Source: Paraescarpia echinospica
Lineage: Eukaryota; Annelida; Polychaeta; Sabellida; Siboglinidae
NCBI GenBank assembly: GCA_020002185.1
Contig: CM034533.1
Span: 52,285,568 to 52,349,567 of the forward strand
Length of the DNA: 64,000 nucleotides
Direction of reading: 5' to 3'
In this document: in pieces, positions 1 through 10,878 of the stretch
Layout of the letters: every line of letters begins with the position of its first letter
Position numbering within the stretch: the first letter of the stretch is position 1
The notes under the pieces: model-generated
Seen by the model: the letters and a program-made list of their open reading frames with translations, nothing else
What the model was told of the DNA's origin: nothing
The model's database searches: none
Translations under genes and position numbers: made by a program

Positions 1-1404
1 GTCGAAATTTAATACAATGCTCACGTACCTTTTTCCTTTCTAAATGATTCCTTTAAAACACACTCTATTGTCAATTATCAAGTCCTTTTTCATCTTGATC
101 CCCGTCGTGTAGGCTACGTGTTGTTTCTGCATGGTCCCTGGACTGTTGAGTGTCGCTCAGTGTCGATTAGATTAGCCTCCCTTGGGCACGCGTCACGGTC
201 GCCGTCAGTGTTGACACTGTCCCCAACTTATCGCGATCTTCACTGTTTGGTTTCGATTTCACGCGACCGTCCAGCTGTTTCGCCTTCGCTGCCGTCTATC
301 CACTGTCTCCCTGCGATCTTGTCTCGTTGGCGGCACGCGCCGTCGATTTCCTCGCATCTCGGCCACTCTCCGTTTTCTCGCGTTGGTCGTTCCGGCGCCG
401 TTCGTCAATGTACGTAATGGTTCGATCCTTTCCTTCCAACCTCCCGAACGTTCCGGATAACAACAACATACACCTACTTAGTTCTGCATTGCTGCGGGCC
501 AAGCCGTGTGCATCATCGTCCTGTGTTGATGCATTGTCCCCTCACGGCTAAGGGTGTATTTGTTTTTCAATGAAATTGAACAAACAAGCGTTCCAGGTTC
601 GTCACGAATATATGTTTTATTCATCAGTAGAAACTTCAGACACGATGTCCGTACAACGTTTGCACATTCATGTGCGCCGACAGTTAAACTCTAATTTACA
701 TTTAAAGTGTCCGTGGTTTTTGAAGATCGAAAGATAATGCAATATATAAACCACCGTGGTTTATATTTGCCGAAATTTTGATAAGTGGGAAACATTTTCC
801 TAGTTTCCCGTGGAGAGCGTCAACGTGTCTCTTCGTCTGTGTTCATTGCCGCCCTCCCGTAATTCCAAAAATAGTTCCCTTTTAAACATACTGGCTTGGC
901 CTCAAGCCAAATCCGGGAATTGTCTTTAAACCGTAAGGGATCGAAACGCATCGTATGAAATTTGTAGAATTATGGCTCTACGCATGCGTGTTTTTATGTC
1001 GTCATACTATGGGGATGAGGGTGCTCACTCACGTGAAGGGGTCTGCATTTATTTGCATAATTTCATCTTTCCGGTTCGATCTTAAAACCAGGACATGGTC
1101 ACGAAGTGAATCTAAGGTCAGGCCAATGTCTGCACCAAATTCCAGTCATGACTCTTAACTGTCAACTACATTCTGTTCCGGTAGACACCAAGAACTACGC
1201 CTACAGACGCGAAAATAAACAAATCGTTCAAACCTTGTTGCTTTAGAAACGCGCCCACAATGACGGCGACCATATGCTTGCCTTGTGCAGCGTTCTTTTA
1301 TATAATGCTTTTGTATAACGTGACTCTGGTTTTTCTGTCTAGTCTTTCTCTGATAACTAATAATAATAGTAATTAACTAAATTAGCCACTGCAGGTCTGT
1401 TACA
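1..1404 (-). repeat. Long direct repeat copy 1, probable 3' LTR (cut by window edge)
   Basis: This segment matches 4965-6369 almost base for base; by eye there are about a dozen substitutions and one 1-base indel. The shared sequence ends TTACA at 1404 and 6369, so read on the minus strand it starts TG, as LTRs do. The left end lies outside the window, so the full length is unknown and at least 1.4 kb. On the minus strand it contains an AATAAA-type signal near 614. Reading frames inside it (118-417, 296-502) are not convincing genes. A plain segmental duplication is the alternative, because no clear polypurine tract or primer-binding site is visible. Confidence 0.65.
744..766. repeat. Perfect 23-bp palindrome inside the repeat
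   Basis: The sequence ATATAAACCAC, one central C, then its exact reverse complement. It is conserved in the other repeat copy at 5708-5730. It could be a protein-binding dyad within the LTR; no function is known. Confidence 0.6.
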
Positions 1405-2147
1405 TACCATACACACTTCTAGTTTAAAATACATTTTTAAACTCACAATAAACTAACAAAGGATCCTGCATGATACTATCGTTATATGGCTAATTTGCAA
1501 AACATGCGCATACATATATCTTACTAACCTCTGGCCTCCCGCAGCTCGCTTTGAGATTAGCTAAATGGCATCCGTAAAAGATGTCTTCCAACTATAACAA
1601 TAAAATTGAACGCCTTCCATATGAGCGTAAGCAATACATATATGTCCAAAATAACATTCAAGTGTTATCGGTCTTATATACGCCGATATTCGCAATACAT
1701 GCACACAACAATGGCAATCAAGGTAATAAAACATGCTTAGTAGTTTTAATACGACTCGGTGTTAACATAATAACCAATCTATAGTACTCAAGTGGTGTAT
1801 AACATTTCAATACCTTTGCTAAGTAACAGTCGTTTTCACCTATAGTGCGCAAGCCATGCTTTTAATGCAAGAATAAATGTTTATTGAAAACACCCCCTGT
1901 TGCTTAAAGGAATAATGGCCAATAGTATGACATTCGTAAGGGATGTCATTACACAACATAACGCAAAACATGCATTATATAATACACCATTATGCGGCAG
2001 GTATTATTCTACAATCATTGTCGCTAAGCATCAATATATTATCACCATGCTAATCTAACAGCATTCCGCCGTGTGAATGACAGGTTGAACCGCTTTCGGT
2101 CAGCTGTCGTGTTTATGGCAGAGCATCTACACTACACAACTGTCAAC
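1405..2147. other. Internal region 3' of env, no gene seen
   Basis: AT-rich sequence between the env stop and the left repeat copy. No coding region or recognisable motif is visible, and no strong polypurine tract abuts the repeat, which weakens the LTR reading slightly. Confidence 0.5.
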
Positions 2148-3933
2148 TTAGTGACCAGTTCGATCACTGCTATCCGGTTGCCACGCTTCGGGTAGATTAG
2201 GTGGGGATACGCCCACATCTCTCCTGGAGATATCCTCCAAGCTACCCGCTGATTCCTCTGAGCGTCTTATAGCCCAGGTTGGAATAGTAATTATCCGTTT
2301 ACGATACATTACTAATAGGATACTCATTAGCGTAACCACCACACCAATTAAACCGATTAATGCAGTCCAAGAAATGTGCCCGGGGTAACTACCCCAAATG
2401 TTCGTGTCATCACTGGAACTAATCGCTAACTTGTCCAGTGCGATATTCTTAATTTCTCCCACAGACTCCCACACAGGATTATAAAAATGGCGTTTAATTT
2501 TGTCGCGGGGAAGTATTTGAAGAAGCGACATTGGGGGGGGGGGAATCGAAATGACTGAGAAATCGACCAAAACTTTGGAGCTGATTCGGGCAATACTTGT
2601 TATTGTCCAACCGGAGGCCTTTAAATGGCAACCTCGTTCTAATCTTAACGCGTATGCACCACTTGTCAATGTTAGTCTTCGTTCTGGTTCATTAGTGCAA
2701 AGGAGTGAGACATGTTCGCCATATGACACGATCACAAATGTTCCAGGGAATAGTTCTGTCACCGTCGTGTCTGTGTCTGTCTGTGCTCTTATCGTTACTT
2801 TACATTTATTTCGTAGGGCAACGTCACCGGTAAGAATTCCCCTAGGGCACTTAAAACGAGTCCTGTCATATATTGCTCCAGCTCTACACACATGCACCAT
2901 TGGCTTTTTGCCTTGGCAAGCGGTCGGTTCGAACATTCCGCCTGTTAATGGATTGATTGCTATATCAGAGGCTACTTTTAGCTGGACAGTAAAGTTGTGT
3001 GTTTTCCCCGGGATTGGCCAACTTGTGAGAAAATATCGCTTATACACTATAGCGTCCGTTAATGGGAGTTTAATACGAAATATCAACTGGTGTTCCGTTC
3101 TGGTGATTGGGGACACGCGAATGTTCTCATAGTACCAATGTGCACTCGGCGATTCATAACCAGCACGTCTGCCGGCTGTTAGAATTCTCACTATTTCTTG
3201 CCTGCTTATTAATTCTTCGGTTAAAAATCCTAACTCTAGAGAAGCGACTTGTCTGTTAAACTTATCAACTTGTCGGAGCCAGTTATCGTGTGCAGATTCC
3301 ATCGCACTTAGAACCTGGTCAATCCTTATCTGCGCGTCAAGCACCTGCAACAGGTTGTCCTGTTGACTCAATTGTGATTGAATGAATCGTATTTCATGTG
3401 ACATTTCACCTACATAGCGTTCTATCGCGAGGATATGTTTACGATCCTCGACTTGCTGTACATGTGTTTGATTTATTACAGAAAGCATTTGACTTACTGA
3501 GTCTCTGGTTCAATCTGCCGACTTGCCTTATCTGTCGTTTACATTCTAACACATCATCGTCTGTCGCAACACCAAAAAGGGTTTTAGAAATCTGTCCAAA
3601 AATGTTCAGTAGTCCACGTCTTTGTCGTCCTGTTGGTTGAGGGACGTACATTGCTTGTTCGATTTCAGCTAGTCGATCGCTCCAGCTTTCCATCGATTGA
3701 TTATTGAATTCTCGGACTGCCCGCAGCCTAAGAATGGCGGTTTTGAATTGTTCAAGTTTCTGTCGTAGTCCTGATATCTCGGATGGGGCCGTAATGGTTA
3801 TTAAAACCACCCATGTTGCGACGTGGTTACGTGTGTCATCGGCTCCTGTCACCAACAGTCCGTCAGCCAAGAATCGCGGCTCGTTAAGTCGTATATCCTT
3901 TCTAGCATAATCACCTGCCAGTACAACAGTCAT
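2148..3933 (-). pseudogene. env: Baculovirus-F/errantivirus-type envelope fusion protein, frameshifted
   Basis: Two overlapping minus-strand frames together span an F-type retroelement envelope. The upstream frame (3933-3439, ATG at 3933) has a furin-like RQRR site followed at once by a hydrophobic fusion-peptide-like stretch (GLLNIFG) and an acidic DDD, the usual layout of the Baculo_F family. The downstream frame (3488-2148) continues with heptad-rich helices, a cysteine-containing ectodomain, one membrane segment (about residues 380-400 of that frame) and a basic cytoplasmic start (YRKR). The frames are joined by a one-base shift near 3485-3495, so the gene is broken. No signal peptide is visible at the first ATG; it may lie in an upstream exon or be lost. 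Such proteins mediate membrane fusion in F-type viruses and errantiviruses. Confidence 0.75.
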
Positions 3934-4964
3934 TAATGTGGTCTTAGTTACCCTCTCGTTTCAATATGTGACCCGTTAATCACGTTTAGTCAATATCTGA
4001 CCACAAAACATAGACCTTCTACGTTTTTACGTCGCGTTGCTTACACGATAACATTTACGTAACTTAATAAATTGGATGCACCAACAAGTTCGAGACTCCT
4101 CGTAACGCTAACTTCACATTGCGTCTATTAACTCTTTCCTGGACCTCCACTCATCCTCACACTAATATTATATTGTTTTCTTCTACAATAAAACTCGACA
4201 ACCACCGTTAGGTTGGCGCTCAACTCTTTCAATCAAATTAATCTATAATTCTGACTTCAGTAAATTTCCGTGTTCGAATAGTGGCCTAATATAACATTTC
4301 TCAGCTCAATGTAATATCTTTATTCTATTTCATAAAATTTGGATTAATCTTGTACCGATTTCTTGTTTTTAGAAATCTCTCAACAATGAAAACAACCAGC
4401 CGCCGGAAAAGTTAACTGAATTTGTCACGTTTAAGTAGCTGCGGAAAATTTGGCATAACCAAATTCCTGGAGATACGTGCTCACAGCTTGCTTCCTGTTT
4501 GATTCACGTATTCCGCTACTTTGTAATCTACCACAATTTCAGTAAACATAGATCATTTTCAAAGCTTCAGAAGACACCTAGATTGTTCTATTTCGCTGAC
4601 GGCCCGCAGCAAACGAATATTGTTGTAAGTCTTAACATTTGTTTTAGTCACAGCTGGCCAATACAAATTCCAATAAATGTCTCACTGTTTACACCTAACA
4701 TTTTTAGTCAATACTTTGACATTGTCTAGTCAATCTAAACTGATATAAACCCTGTGCTAAATCTCAATTTCTCTGAGATAACGTAACTCAGTAATGCAAC
4801 CCGTTCATTGTTGGAACACTCCCTGTCACATCTAGTTAAATTGTATTTAAGCGAATACCCTCCGCTGGTGTTCTGTTGCTATTGGAAAGTAACTTTTAAA
4901 ATGTAAGCCCTTTTGATAATTTCTTTGTACTTCTCCTTTCGTTGAAACTGTTTTAAACAATTCA
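3934..4964. other. Leader region upstream of env, no gag or pol
   Basis: About 1 kb between env and the right repeat copy. No zinc knuckle, protease, reverse transcriptase or integrase motif is found on either strand, so gag and pol are missing from this copy. Confidence 0.55.
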
Positions 4965-6369
4965 GTCGAAATTTAATACAATGCTCACGTACCTTTTTCC
5001 TTTCTAAATGATTCCTTTAAAACACACTCTATTGTCAATTATCAAGTCCTTTTTCATCTTGATCCCCGTCGTGTAGGCTACGTGTTGTTTCTGCATGGTC
5101 CCTGGACTGTTGAGTGTCGCTCAGTGTCGATTAGATTAGCCTCCCTTGGGCACGCGTCACGGTCGCCGTCAGTGTTGACACTGTCCCCAACTTCTCGCGA
5201 TCTTCACTGTTTGGTTTCGATTTCACGCGACCGTCCAGCTGTTTCGCCTTCGCTGCCGTCTATCCACTGTCTCCCTGCGATCTTGTCTCGTTGGCGGCAC
5301 GCGCCGTAGATTTCCTCGCATCTCGGCCACTCTCCGTTTTCTCGCGTTGGTCGTTCCGGCGCCGTTCGTCAATGTACGTAATGGTTCGATCCTTTCCTTC
5401 CAACCTCCCTAACGTTCCGGGTAACAACAACATACACCTACTTAGTTCTGCATAGCTGCGGGCCAAGCCGTGTGCATCATCGTCCTGTGTTGATGCATTG
5501 CCCCCTCACGGCTAAGGGTGTATTTGTTTTTCAATGAAATTGAACAAACAAGCGTTCCAGGTTCGTCACGAATATATGTTTTATTCATCAGTAGAAACTT
5601 CAGACACGATGTCCGTACAACGTTTGCACATTCATGTGCGCCGACAGTTAAACTCTAATTTACATTTAAAGTGTCCGTGGTTTTTGAAGATCGAAAGATA
5701 ATGCAATATATAAACCACCGTGGTTTATATTTGCCGAAATTTTGATAAGTGGGAAACATTTTCCTAGTTTCCCGTGGAGAGCGTCAACGTGTCTCTTCGT
5801 CTGTGTTCATTGCCGCCCTCCCGTAATTCCAAAAATAGTTCCCTTTTAAACATACTGGCTTGGCCTCAAGCCAAATCCGGGAATTGTCTTTCAACCGTAA
5901 GGGATCGAAACGCATCGTATGAAATTTGTAGAATTATGGTTCTACGCATGCGTGTTTTTATGTCGTCATACTATGGGGATGAGGGTGCTCACTCACGTGA
6001 AGGGGTCTGCATTTATTTGCATAATTTCATCTTTCCGGTTCGATCTTAAAACCAGGACATGGTCACGAAGTGAATCTAAGGTCAGGCCAATGTCTGCACC
6101 AAATTCCAGTCATGACTCTTAACTGTCAACTACATTCTGTTCCGGTAGACACCAAGAACTACGCCTACAGACGCGAAAATAAACAACTCGTTCAAACCTT
6201 GTTGCTTTAGAAACGCGCCCACAGTGACGGCGACCATATGCTTGCCTTGTGCAGCATTCTTTTATATAATGCTTTTATATAACGTGACTCTGGTTTTTCT
6301 GTTCTAGTCTTTCTCTGATAACTAATAATAATAGTAATTAACTAAATTAGCCACTGCAGGTCTGTTACA
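4965..6369 (-). repeat. Long direct repeat copy 2, probable 5' LTR
   Basis: This is the near-identical partner of 1-1404, starting on the minus strand with TGTAACAGACC at 6369. It probably extends below 4965, because copy 1 is cut by the window edge at exactly the same base. It contains the same 23-bp palindrome at 5708-5730. The low divergence between copies suggests a recent insertion if these are LTRs. Confidence 0.6.
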
Positions 6370-6850
6370 AGTAGAGACAGACTGCTTCGATTGTCCGTGC
6401 GATGCTAAACAGACAATCATTGCGCTATTCAGGCGACATTACGAGATAAATAGCAATGGACATTGGAAATTCTACGTGCTGAATCAGTACTGAAATAATT
6501 CAAAAGCACGTGCTATGCCAACGTCCGGGCAGCGATGAAACGCGGCAAAGCCAAAGCCAATTAACGTACTTCGAGCGCAGCACTAAGGGAGCGATCCCCG
6601 AAGACATTAAGTCGGACATCCAGGCGCTCTTCGTTCTTTTGATCCATCCTCCTGGCTACATACGGTTAGGTGATTATGAATATTACGTTATTTTGACCAT
6701 TTCTCTGCGTTGTTAGAACGCCCGACTTTGAGAATAATACGAAACACTGACAGAAATGTAATGCCACCTTACGGCTAATATGCAACTAATTGTTATCCAG
6801 AAAGTATCCGCAAGGTGGCGCCAGTGGAGGCATACCATATTTGCCATTAG
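6370..6850. other. Unassigned sequence
   Basis: Flank of the right LTR-like repeat. A 68-codon plus-strand frame (6510-6716) has no recognisable motif, and nothing else is seen. Confidence 0.4.
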
Positions 6851-6854
6851 GGGC

Positions 6855-7020
6855 GAGACCACATTTGATTTCCCCATAGGCGGCCATTATAACGTTTCCT
6901 TCATTTCCTGCAACTGTTAACCTACCATTTTTTTTATTTTTACACCATATTTGCATGCTGTGCAAAATTCGTAAAATTCTCATACCTAAATTTTCCACAA
7001 ACCATTTTCAAACCTGACAC
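6855..7020. repeat. Dispersed repeat copy, similar to 58465-58650
   Basis: The order of words ACCACATT.GATTT, GGCCATT.TAA, GTTTCCTTCATTTCCTGCAA, AAATTCGT.AAATT and AAACCTGA is shared with 58465-58650 in the same orientation. It is a diverged interspersed repeat of unknown class with no coding capacity. Confidence 0.55.
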
Positions 7021-7030
7021 CCCTTCATTT

Positions 7031-7986
7031 CTGCTAAACCAGATAGCGATTTGCCCGAATAACATCATAAAGCCAACTGACACCTGTATCGATAGGCAGA
7101 AAACACCATTTGACAACTGTTATAATTTTTTGACACGTCTGATACCACGCTGCAGAAAAACATAATTTCTACTCAATCAACACTACACTGTACACACGTA
7201 CTCTCAGAAATTCACACAACCTGCATACTGCCATTTCTATTGGGAATTCTCTCGGTAGGTAATGGTGAACGAATCCTTAATGTGGTCTTACCCCATTATT
7301 AAAGCGCACGCTCACAATTAGCCTCGATTACCCAGGCGCCGTGAGGTGGAAGCACCGACCCCTCACTACGGCCTGGAATATTCAATGCCAATGTTGCCGG
7401 TAGGGGGCTTTACCCCAGATTTGGGTAGAGTCGATGATTGGCTCTCAGGCCAATTATGAAATAACAAGTTAATTGAGGATACACTTTTATCAAATAATAC
7501 TATACTATAGCAATTGTTCAACTTTAAACTTATATTGAAACATGTCACACAAAAAATAACCCGACATTTAAACTTTGTTTCGTAGCTTAATGCGTTTTAA
7601 TCACATGCATATTCACTAGGTGGCAACTCTCATGGCTGTCAACAAGTAGGCAGGCAAAACGCGATTCTGAGCCAGACTCTCTTCCTGGCGAAGTCACGCA
7701 ACCAGGCAAGAGTCGGTTAAGCGAGACTAGCTCACAGTTGAAAATACGTTTTCGTGCGTGGTATCACTTCGGTAAAAAGGTGGTGCGCACTCATTAGGCA
7801 GCGCGCGTCTATAGGGTAGTAGTAATAGGTTGAATAAAAACACAATGTAATAATAACACGAAGCAATGTAATAATAATTGACCTATTGCTTTTATATTAC
7901 TATTCGGGGTTGCGTTTTGACATCATTGATAATTTAAAAGCACGTGGCGGTTTGTTTGTAGGGGAAAACGCTCTCTCTGCAGGCAT
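7031..7986. other. Unassigned sequence
   Basis: AT-rich DNA without a recognisable gene. Short frames such as 7366-7548 (minus) show no domain. Confidence 0.4.
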
Positions 7987-8043
7987 ATGCACCACGGAAA
8001 AGTAGTGTTTTTGTTTTGGCGCTCCCGTGAAATTTACTTCACA

Positions 8044-8268
8044 ATGTCATTAAGTTGCTGTGCCGCTGGATTCACAAATCGTTTATCAAAAGTGTGTACT
8101 GTTAGATTTGATAGAATACCACTTGATTGTGAAAAAATAGCGAAACGGATCATAGCTATTCATCGTATGAATTGGGCGCCCAAAGAACACCCTAGGGGCC
8201 GGTTTCTTGAAGCGGCTAAGAACGTTCTTAACGCTAAGATGATTGTCTTAGTAAATGACGTGATTTAA
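8044..8268 (+). pseudogene. THAP-type zinc finger fragment, zinc ligand lost
   Basis: From the ATG at 8044 the peptide begins MSLSCCAAGFTNR and continues with VRFDRIPLD and NWAPKEH, the layout of the THAP C2CH DNA-binding domain (CxxxxCxNR, then FxRIPxD, then W). The second cysteine of the first pair appears to be replaced by Phe (GFTNR). The C-terminal part after HPRGR no longer matches the family, and the usual CSxHF motif is absent. THAP domains occur in host regulators and in P-element-type transposases. This looks like a decayed first exon lying just upstream of the Gypsy insertion. A spliced functional exon is the alternative but is unlikely given the lost ligand. Confidence 0.55.
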
Positions 8269-8469
8269 AAAATTTAAACGAACATAGGAGTTTACGCAAG
8301 CACGTGACGCTAAGTAACTGCATAACTTTAAGTACCCTTCACGAAACCGGTGACCTTTCTTCAAATTCCCTTGTCTGTCAATGCAGAAGCTAATGTCACT
8401 AAATTTTATGGGATCCTGTCAATGAAAATGGGCACTTTACTTCAACCAGATTCTCGTTGCGACAACCAC

Positions 8470-8474
8470 ATGAT
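8470..8474. repeat. Left 5-bp target site duplication (ATGAT) of Gypsy element
   Basis: ATGAT directly precedes the 5' LTR and recurs directly after the 3' LTR at 14436-14440. A 5-bp duplication is typical of Ty3/Gypsy integrases. Confidence 0.7.
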
Positions 8475-8515
8475 TGTTGTGATATGTGCTACATTTATCG
8501 TCGGAGATTATCCGA
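8475..8515 (+). repeat. Gypsy 5' LTR, first part (split by CR1 insertion)
   Basis: The first 41 bp match the start of the 3' LTR at 14281 with one visible change. The rest of the LTR resumes at 10673, after the nested LINE. Confidence 0.8.
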
Positions 8516-10672
8516 CATGAGGAAATATTTAGCAAAGATAGACTGGAATAACACACTGAAGAATAAGACAGCAACCGAATGCTGGAATATCTTAAATAGT
8601 GAAATTAAGTGCATAGTCGATAAATTTGTACCTTTCAAAAAACAAAGGAAACGGTCTAAAAAGAAACACTTATCGAAAGAAGCCATTAGAAAAATTAAGT
8701 ATAAACAAATGATGTGGAAGTCATATAGATGTACTGGAAATGATGAAGACTACAACATTTATAAAGAAGCACTTAATCAAGCTACAGCTGAAATTAGAAA
8801 TTCAAAGAGAAGCTATGAAAAAAAATTAGCTAGTAATATAAAACATGACAGTAAGAGTTTTTATGCGTATATTCGAAGCAAACAGAAAGTTCAGGATAAG
8901 GTCGGTCCTCTAGAAGATAGTGCTGGAAATACAATATCAGAGGGATTCTTAATGGCAGAAGACCTGAATGAGTATTTTAGTTCAGTGTTTACCAGGGAAG
9001 ATATTAGTTCACTGCCAGTACCAGAGGCTAAGTTCAAGGGGGCAGATTCAGACTATTTAGGACAGTTAGTTGTAACCTCGGAAATGGTAGCTAAGAAAAT
9101 AAGGGCTATGAAGGATAATAAATCACCTGGAGTGGACGGGATTCCGCCCAAACTACTATTGGAAATTGTAGAACAAATTAGCGTACCGCTTGCAACAGTT
9201 TTCAATTTGTCATTAGAAGAGGGAGTGGTTCCTTTAGAATGGAAAGAGGCAAACATTATACCGTTATTTAAAAAAGGTTCGAGAAACAAGTCAGAGAACT
9301 ATAGACCAGTGAGTTTAACATCAGTGATTTGCAAATTATTAGAAAGACTAATTAAAGATCACATGGTGGATTTTCTTGTTAAACATAACTTGATAAACCC
9401 ATCTCAACATGGGTTTTTAAAAGCGAGGTCATGCTTAACAAATATGTTATGTTTTTTGGAAGACATCACTAGGTGGGTAGATGAGGGATCACCAGTAGAT
9501 ATCATCTATTTAGATTTTCAAAAAGCTTTCGACAAAGTACCACATCAAAGATTACTCCTTAAGCTAAAGGCCCATGGCATAGGAAATGGTATAATAAACT
9601 GGATAGAAAAATGGCTGAATGACAGAAGACAACGTGTAGTAGTTGATGGGGAGGCTTCAAACTGGAAATCGGTATTGAGTGGGGTACCACAGGGATCAGT
9701 ACTAGGACCTATATTATTCTTAATATATATCAACGATTTGGACGATGATATAACAAGCAAGGTGTTAAAATTTGCGGATGATACAAAAGTGTTTAGAAGG
9801 ATTAAAAGTGATGGAGACAGACAGCATTTACAAGATGATCTTGATAGGTTGATCAAATGGTCTGAAAAGTGGCAAATGCTGTTCAATTTTGGGAAATGTA
9901 AATGCCTCCACACAGGTCATGGGAATGAAGAGGTAAAATATAAAATGGGGGGTACTGTTCTAAGTACTACTGTAAAAGAAAAGGACTTGGGGTTAACCAT
10001 TAGTGCTGATATGAAGGTTTCAGAGCAGTGCGGAATTGCAGCGTCAAAGGGAAATAAAATCCTTGGATTAATTAGGCGAAATATAGCGTATAAGAAAAAA
10101 GAATTAATAGTACCGCTGTACAAAACAATAGTGAGGCCTCATTTAGAATATTGTATACAAGCATGGAGGCCATATCGCAAGAAGGACATATATATGCTAG
10201 AAAGAGTACAGAGGAGAGCGACTAAAATGATACCAAATCTGAGGGATCTTAGTTACGAAATACGCCTAAAAGAATGTGGTTTAACAACATTAGAGACCAG
10301 GAGATTGAGAGGAGATCACATAGAAGTGTTTAAAATATTGAATGGTTATGAAAATATTGATAGAAACATTTTTTTCTCAGTTAAGAAAAATAGAAGGACC
10401 AGAGGACATGAAGCTACATTAGTAAAGGAGCAGTGTAGATTATATATAAGAAAGTTCTCATTCTCACAAAGGACTGTAAATGAATAGAACAGATTATCTC
10501 CTGATTGTGTTGGTGCTAGTAGCGTGAATATGTTTAAAAATAAAATCGACACACACCTTAAAAAGGCGGGATACATGTAGATAAAAAGTATTGGATTCTC
10601 GATAAGCCAAAAGGCTTCCTTGTCCACCTGCCATCCAGAGTAATTTTCTGGATGGCAATCTTGTTAAATCTT
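8516..10672 (+). mobile_element. CR1-type LINE, 5'-truncated, nested in the Gypsy 5' LTR
   Basis: The insertion interrupts the LTR exactly: LTR sequence stops at 8515 and resumes at 10673. It carries one long open reverse transcriptase frame and a 3' end with a short repeat-type tail (CTTGTTAAATCTT). The second copy at 21850-24290 has the same 3' end with more tail units. No clear target duplication is visible at the junctions. Confidence 0.8.
8517..10487 (+). CDS. Reverse transcriptase of CR1-type LINE (5'-truncated ORF2)
   Basis: From the ATG at 8517 this frame is open for about 656 codons. It shows the non-LTR RT order: KSPGVDGIP, WKEANIIPLFKKG, NYRPVSLTS, YLDFQKAFDKVPH (motif A Asp), GVPQGSVLGP, KFADDTK (catalytic DD), then the C-terminal LGLTIS and LEYCIQAW blocks. 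The endonuclease expected at the N-terminus of full-length ORF2 is missing, so this is a 5'-truncated copy; the inverted copy downstream keeps the end of it (GSSDHNQI). The ATG is internal to the original ORF2. The RT is intact in sequence, but there is no internal promoter or endonuclease, so autonomous retrotransposition is not expected. Confidence 0.85.
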   Translation: MRKYLAKIDWNNTLKNKTATECWNILNSEIKCIVDKFVPFKKQRKRSKKKHLSKEAIRKIKYKQMMWKSYRCTGNDEDYNIYKEALNQATAEIRNSKRSYEKKLASNIKHDSKSFYAYIRSKQKVQDKVGPLEDSAGNTISEGFLMAEDLNEYFSSVFTREDISSLPVPEAKFKGADSDYLGQLVVTSEMVAKKIRAMKDNKSPGVDGIPPKLLLEIVEQISVPLATVFNLSLEEGVVPLEWKEANIIPLFKKGSRNKSENYRPVSLTSVICKLLERLIKDHMVDFLVKHNLINPSQHGFLKARSCLTNMLCFLEDITRWVDEGSPVDIIYLDFQKAFDKVPHQRLLLKLKAHGIGNGIINWIEKWLNDRRQRVVVDGEASNWKSVLSGVPQGSVLGPILFLIYINDLDDDITSKVLKFADDTKVFRRIKSDGDRQHLQDDLDRLIKWSEKWQMLFNFGKCKCLHTGHGNEEVKYKMGGTVLSTTVKEKDLGLTISADMKVSEQCGIAASKGNKILGLIRRNIAYKKKELIVPLYKTIVRPHLEYCIQAWRPYRKKDIYMLERVQRRATKMIPNLRDLSYEIRLKECGLTTLETRRLRGDHIEVFKILNGYENIDRNIFFSVKKNRRTRGHEATLVKEQCRLYIRKFSFSQRTVNE

Positions 10673-10786
10673 GATTGATGTGCGACACTGTTTCGACCGG
10701 AGCTAAAATAAATGAGTTGGTTTCTACTTTCGTGATCACTAAATAGCTGCTAAGTTCCTATTCTACCAAACAACAAACATACAAGA
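10673..10786 (+). repeat. Gypsy 5' LTR, second part
   Basis: Resumes at GATTGATGTGCG and matches the 3' LTR through CATACAAGA. A primer-binding-site-like sequence (TGGCAGCGGTG) follows at 10790-10800. Confidence 0.75.
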
Positions 10787-10878
10787 TTGTGGCAGCGGTG
10801 TTTATTCGAACATGCACGCACACATGTTGCAGCTAAGTATAAACGAAAACAAGAGAACTTTGTAAACGTAACGAAACG

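Noticed and set aside
118..551. Serine-rich frames in the LTR-like repeat
   Set aside because: Overlapping frames on both strands, start codons not ATG, and no domain; regarded as noncoding.
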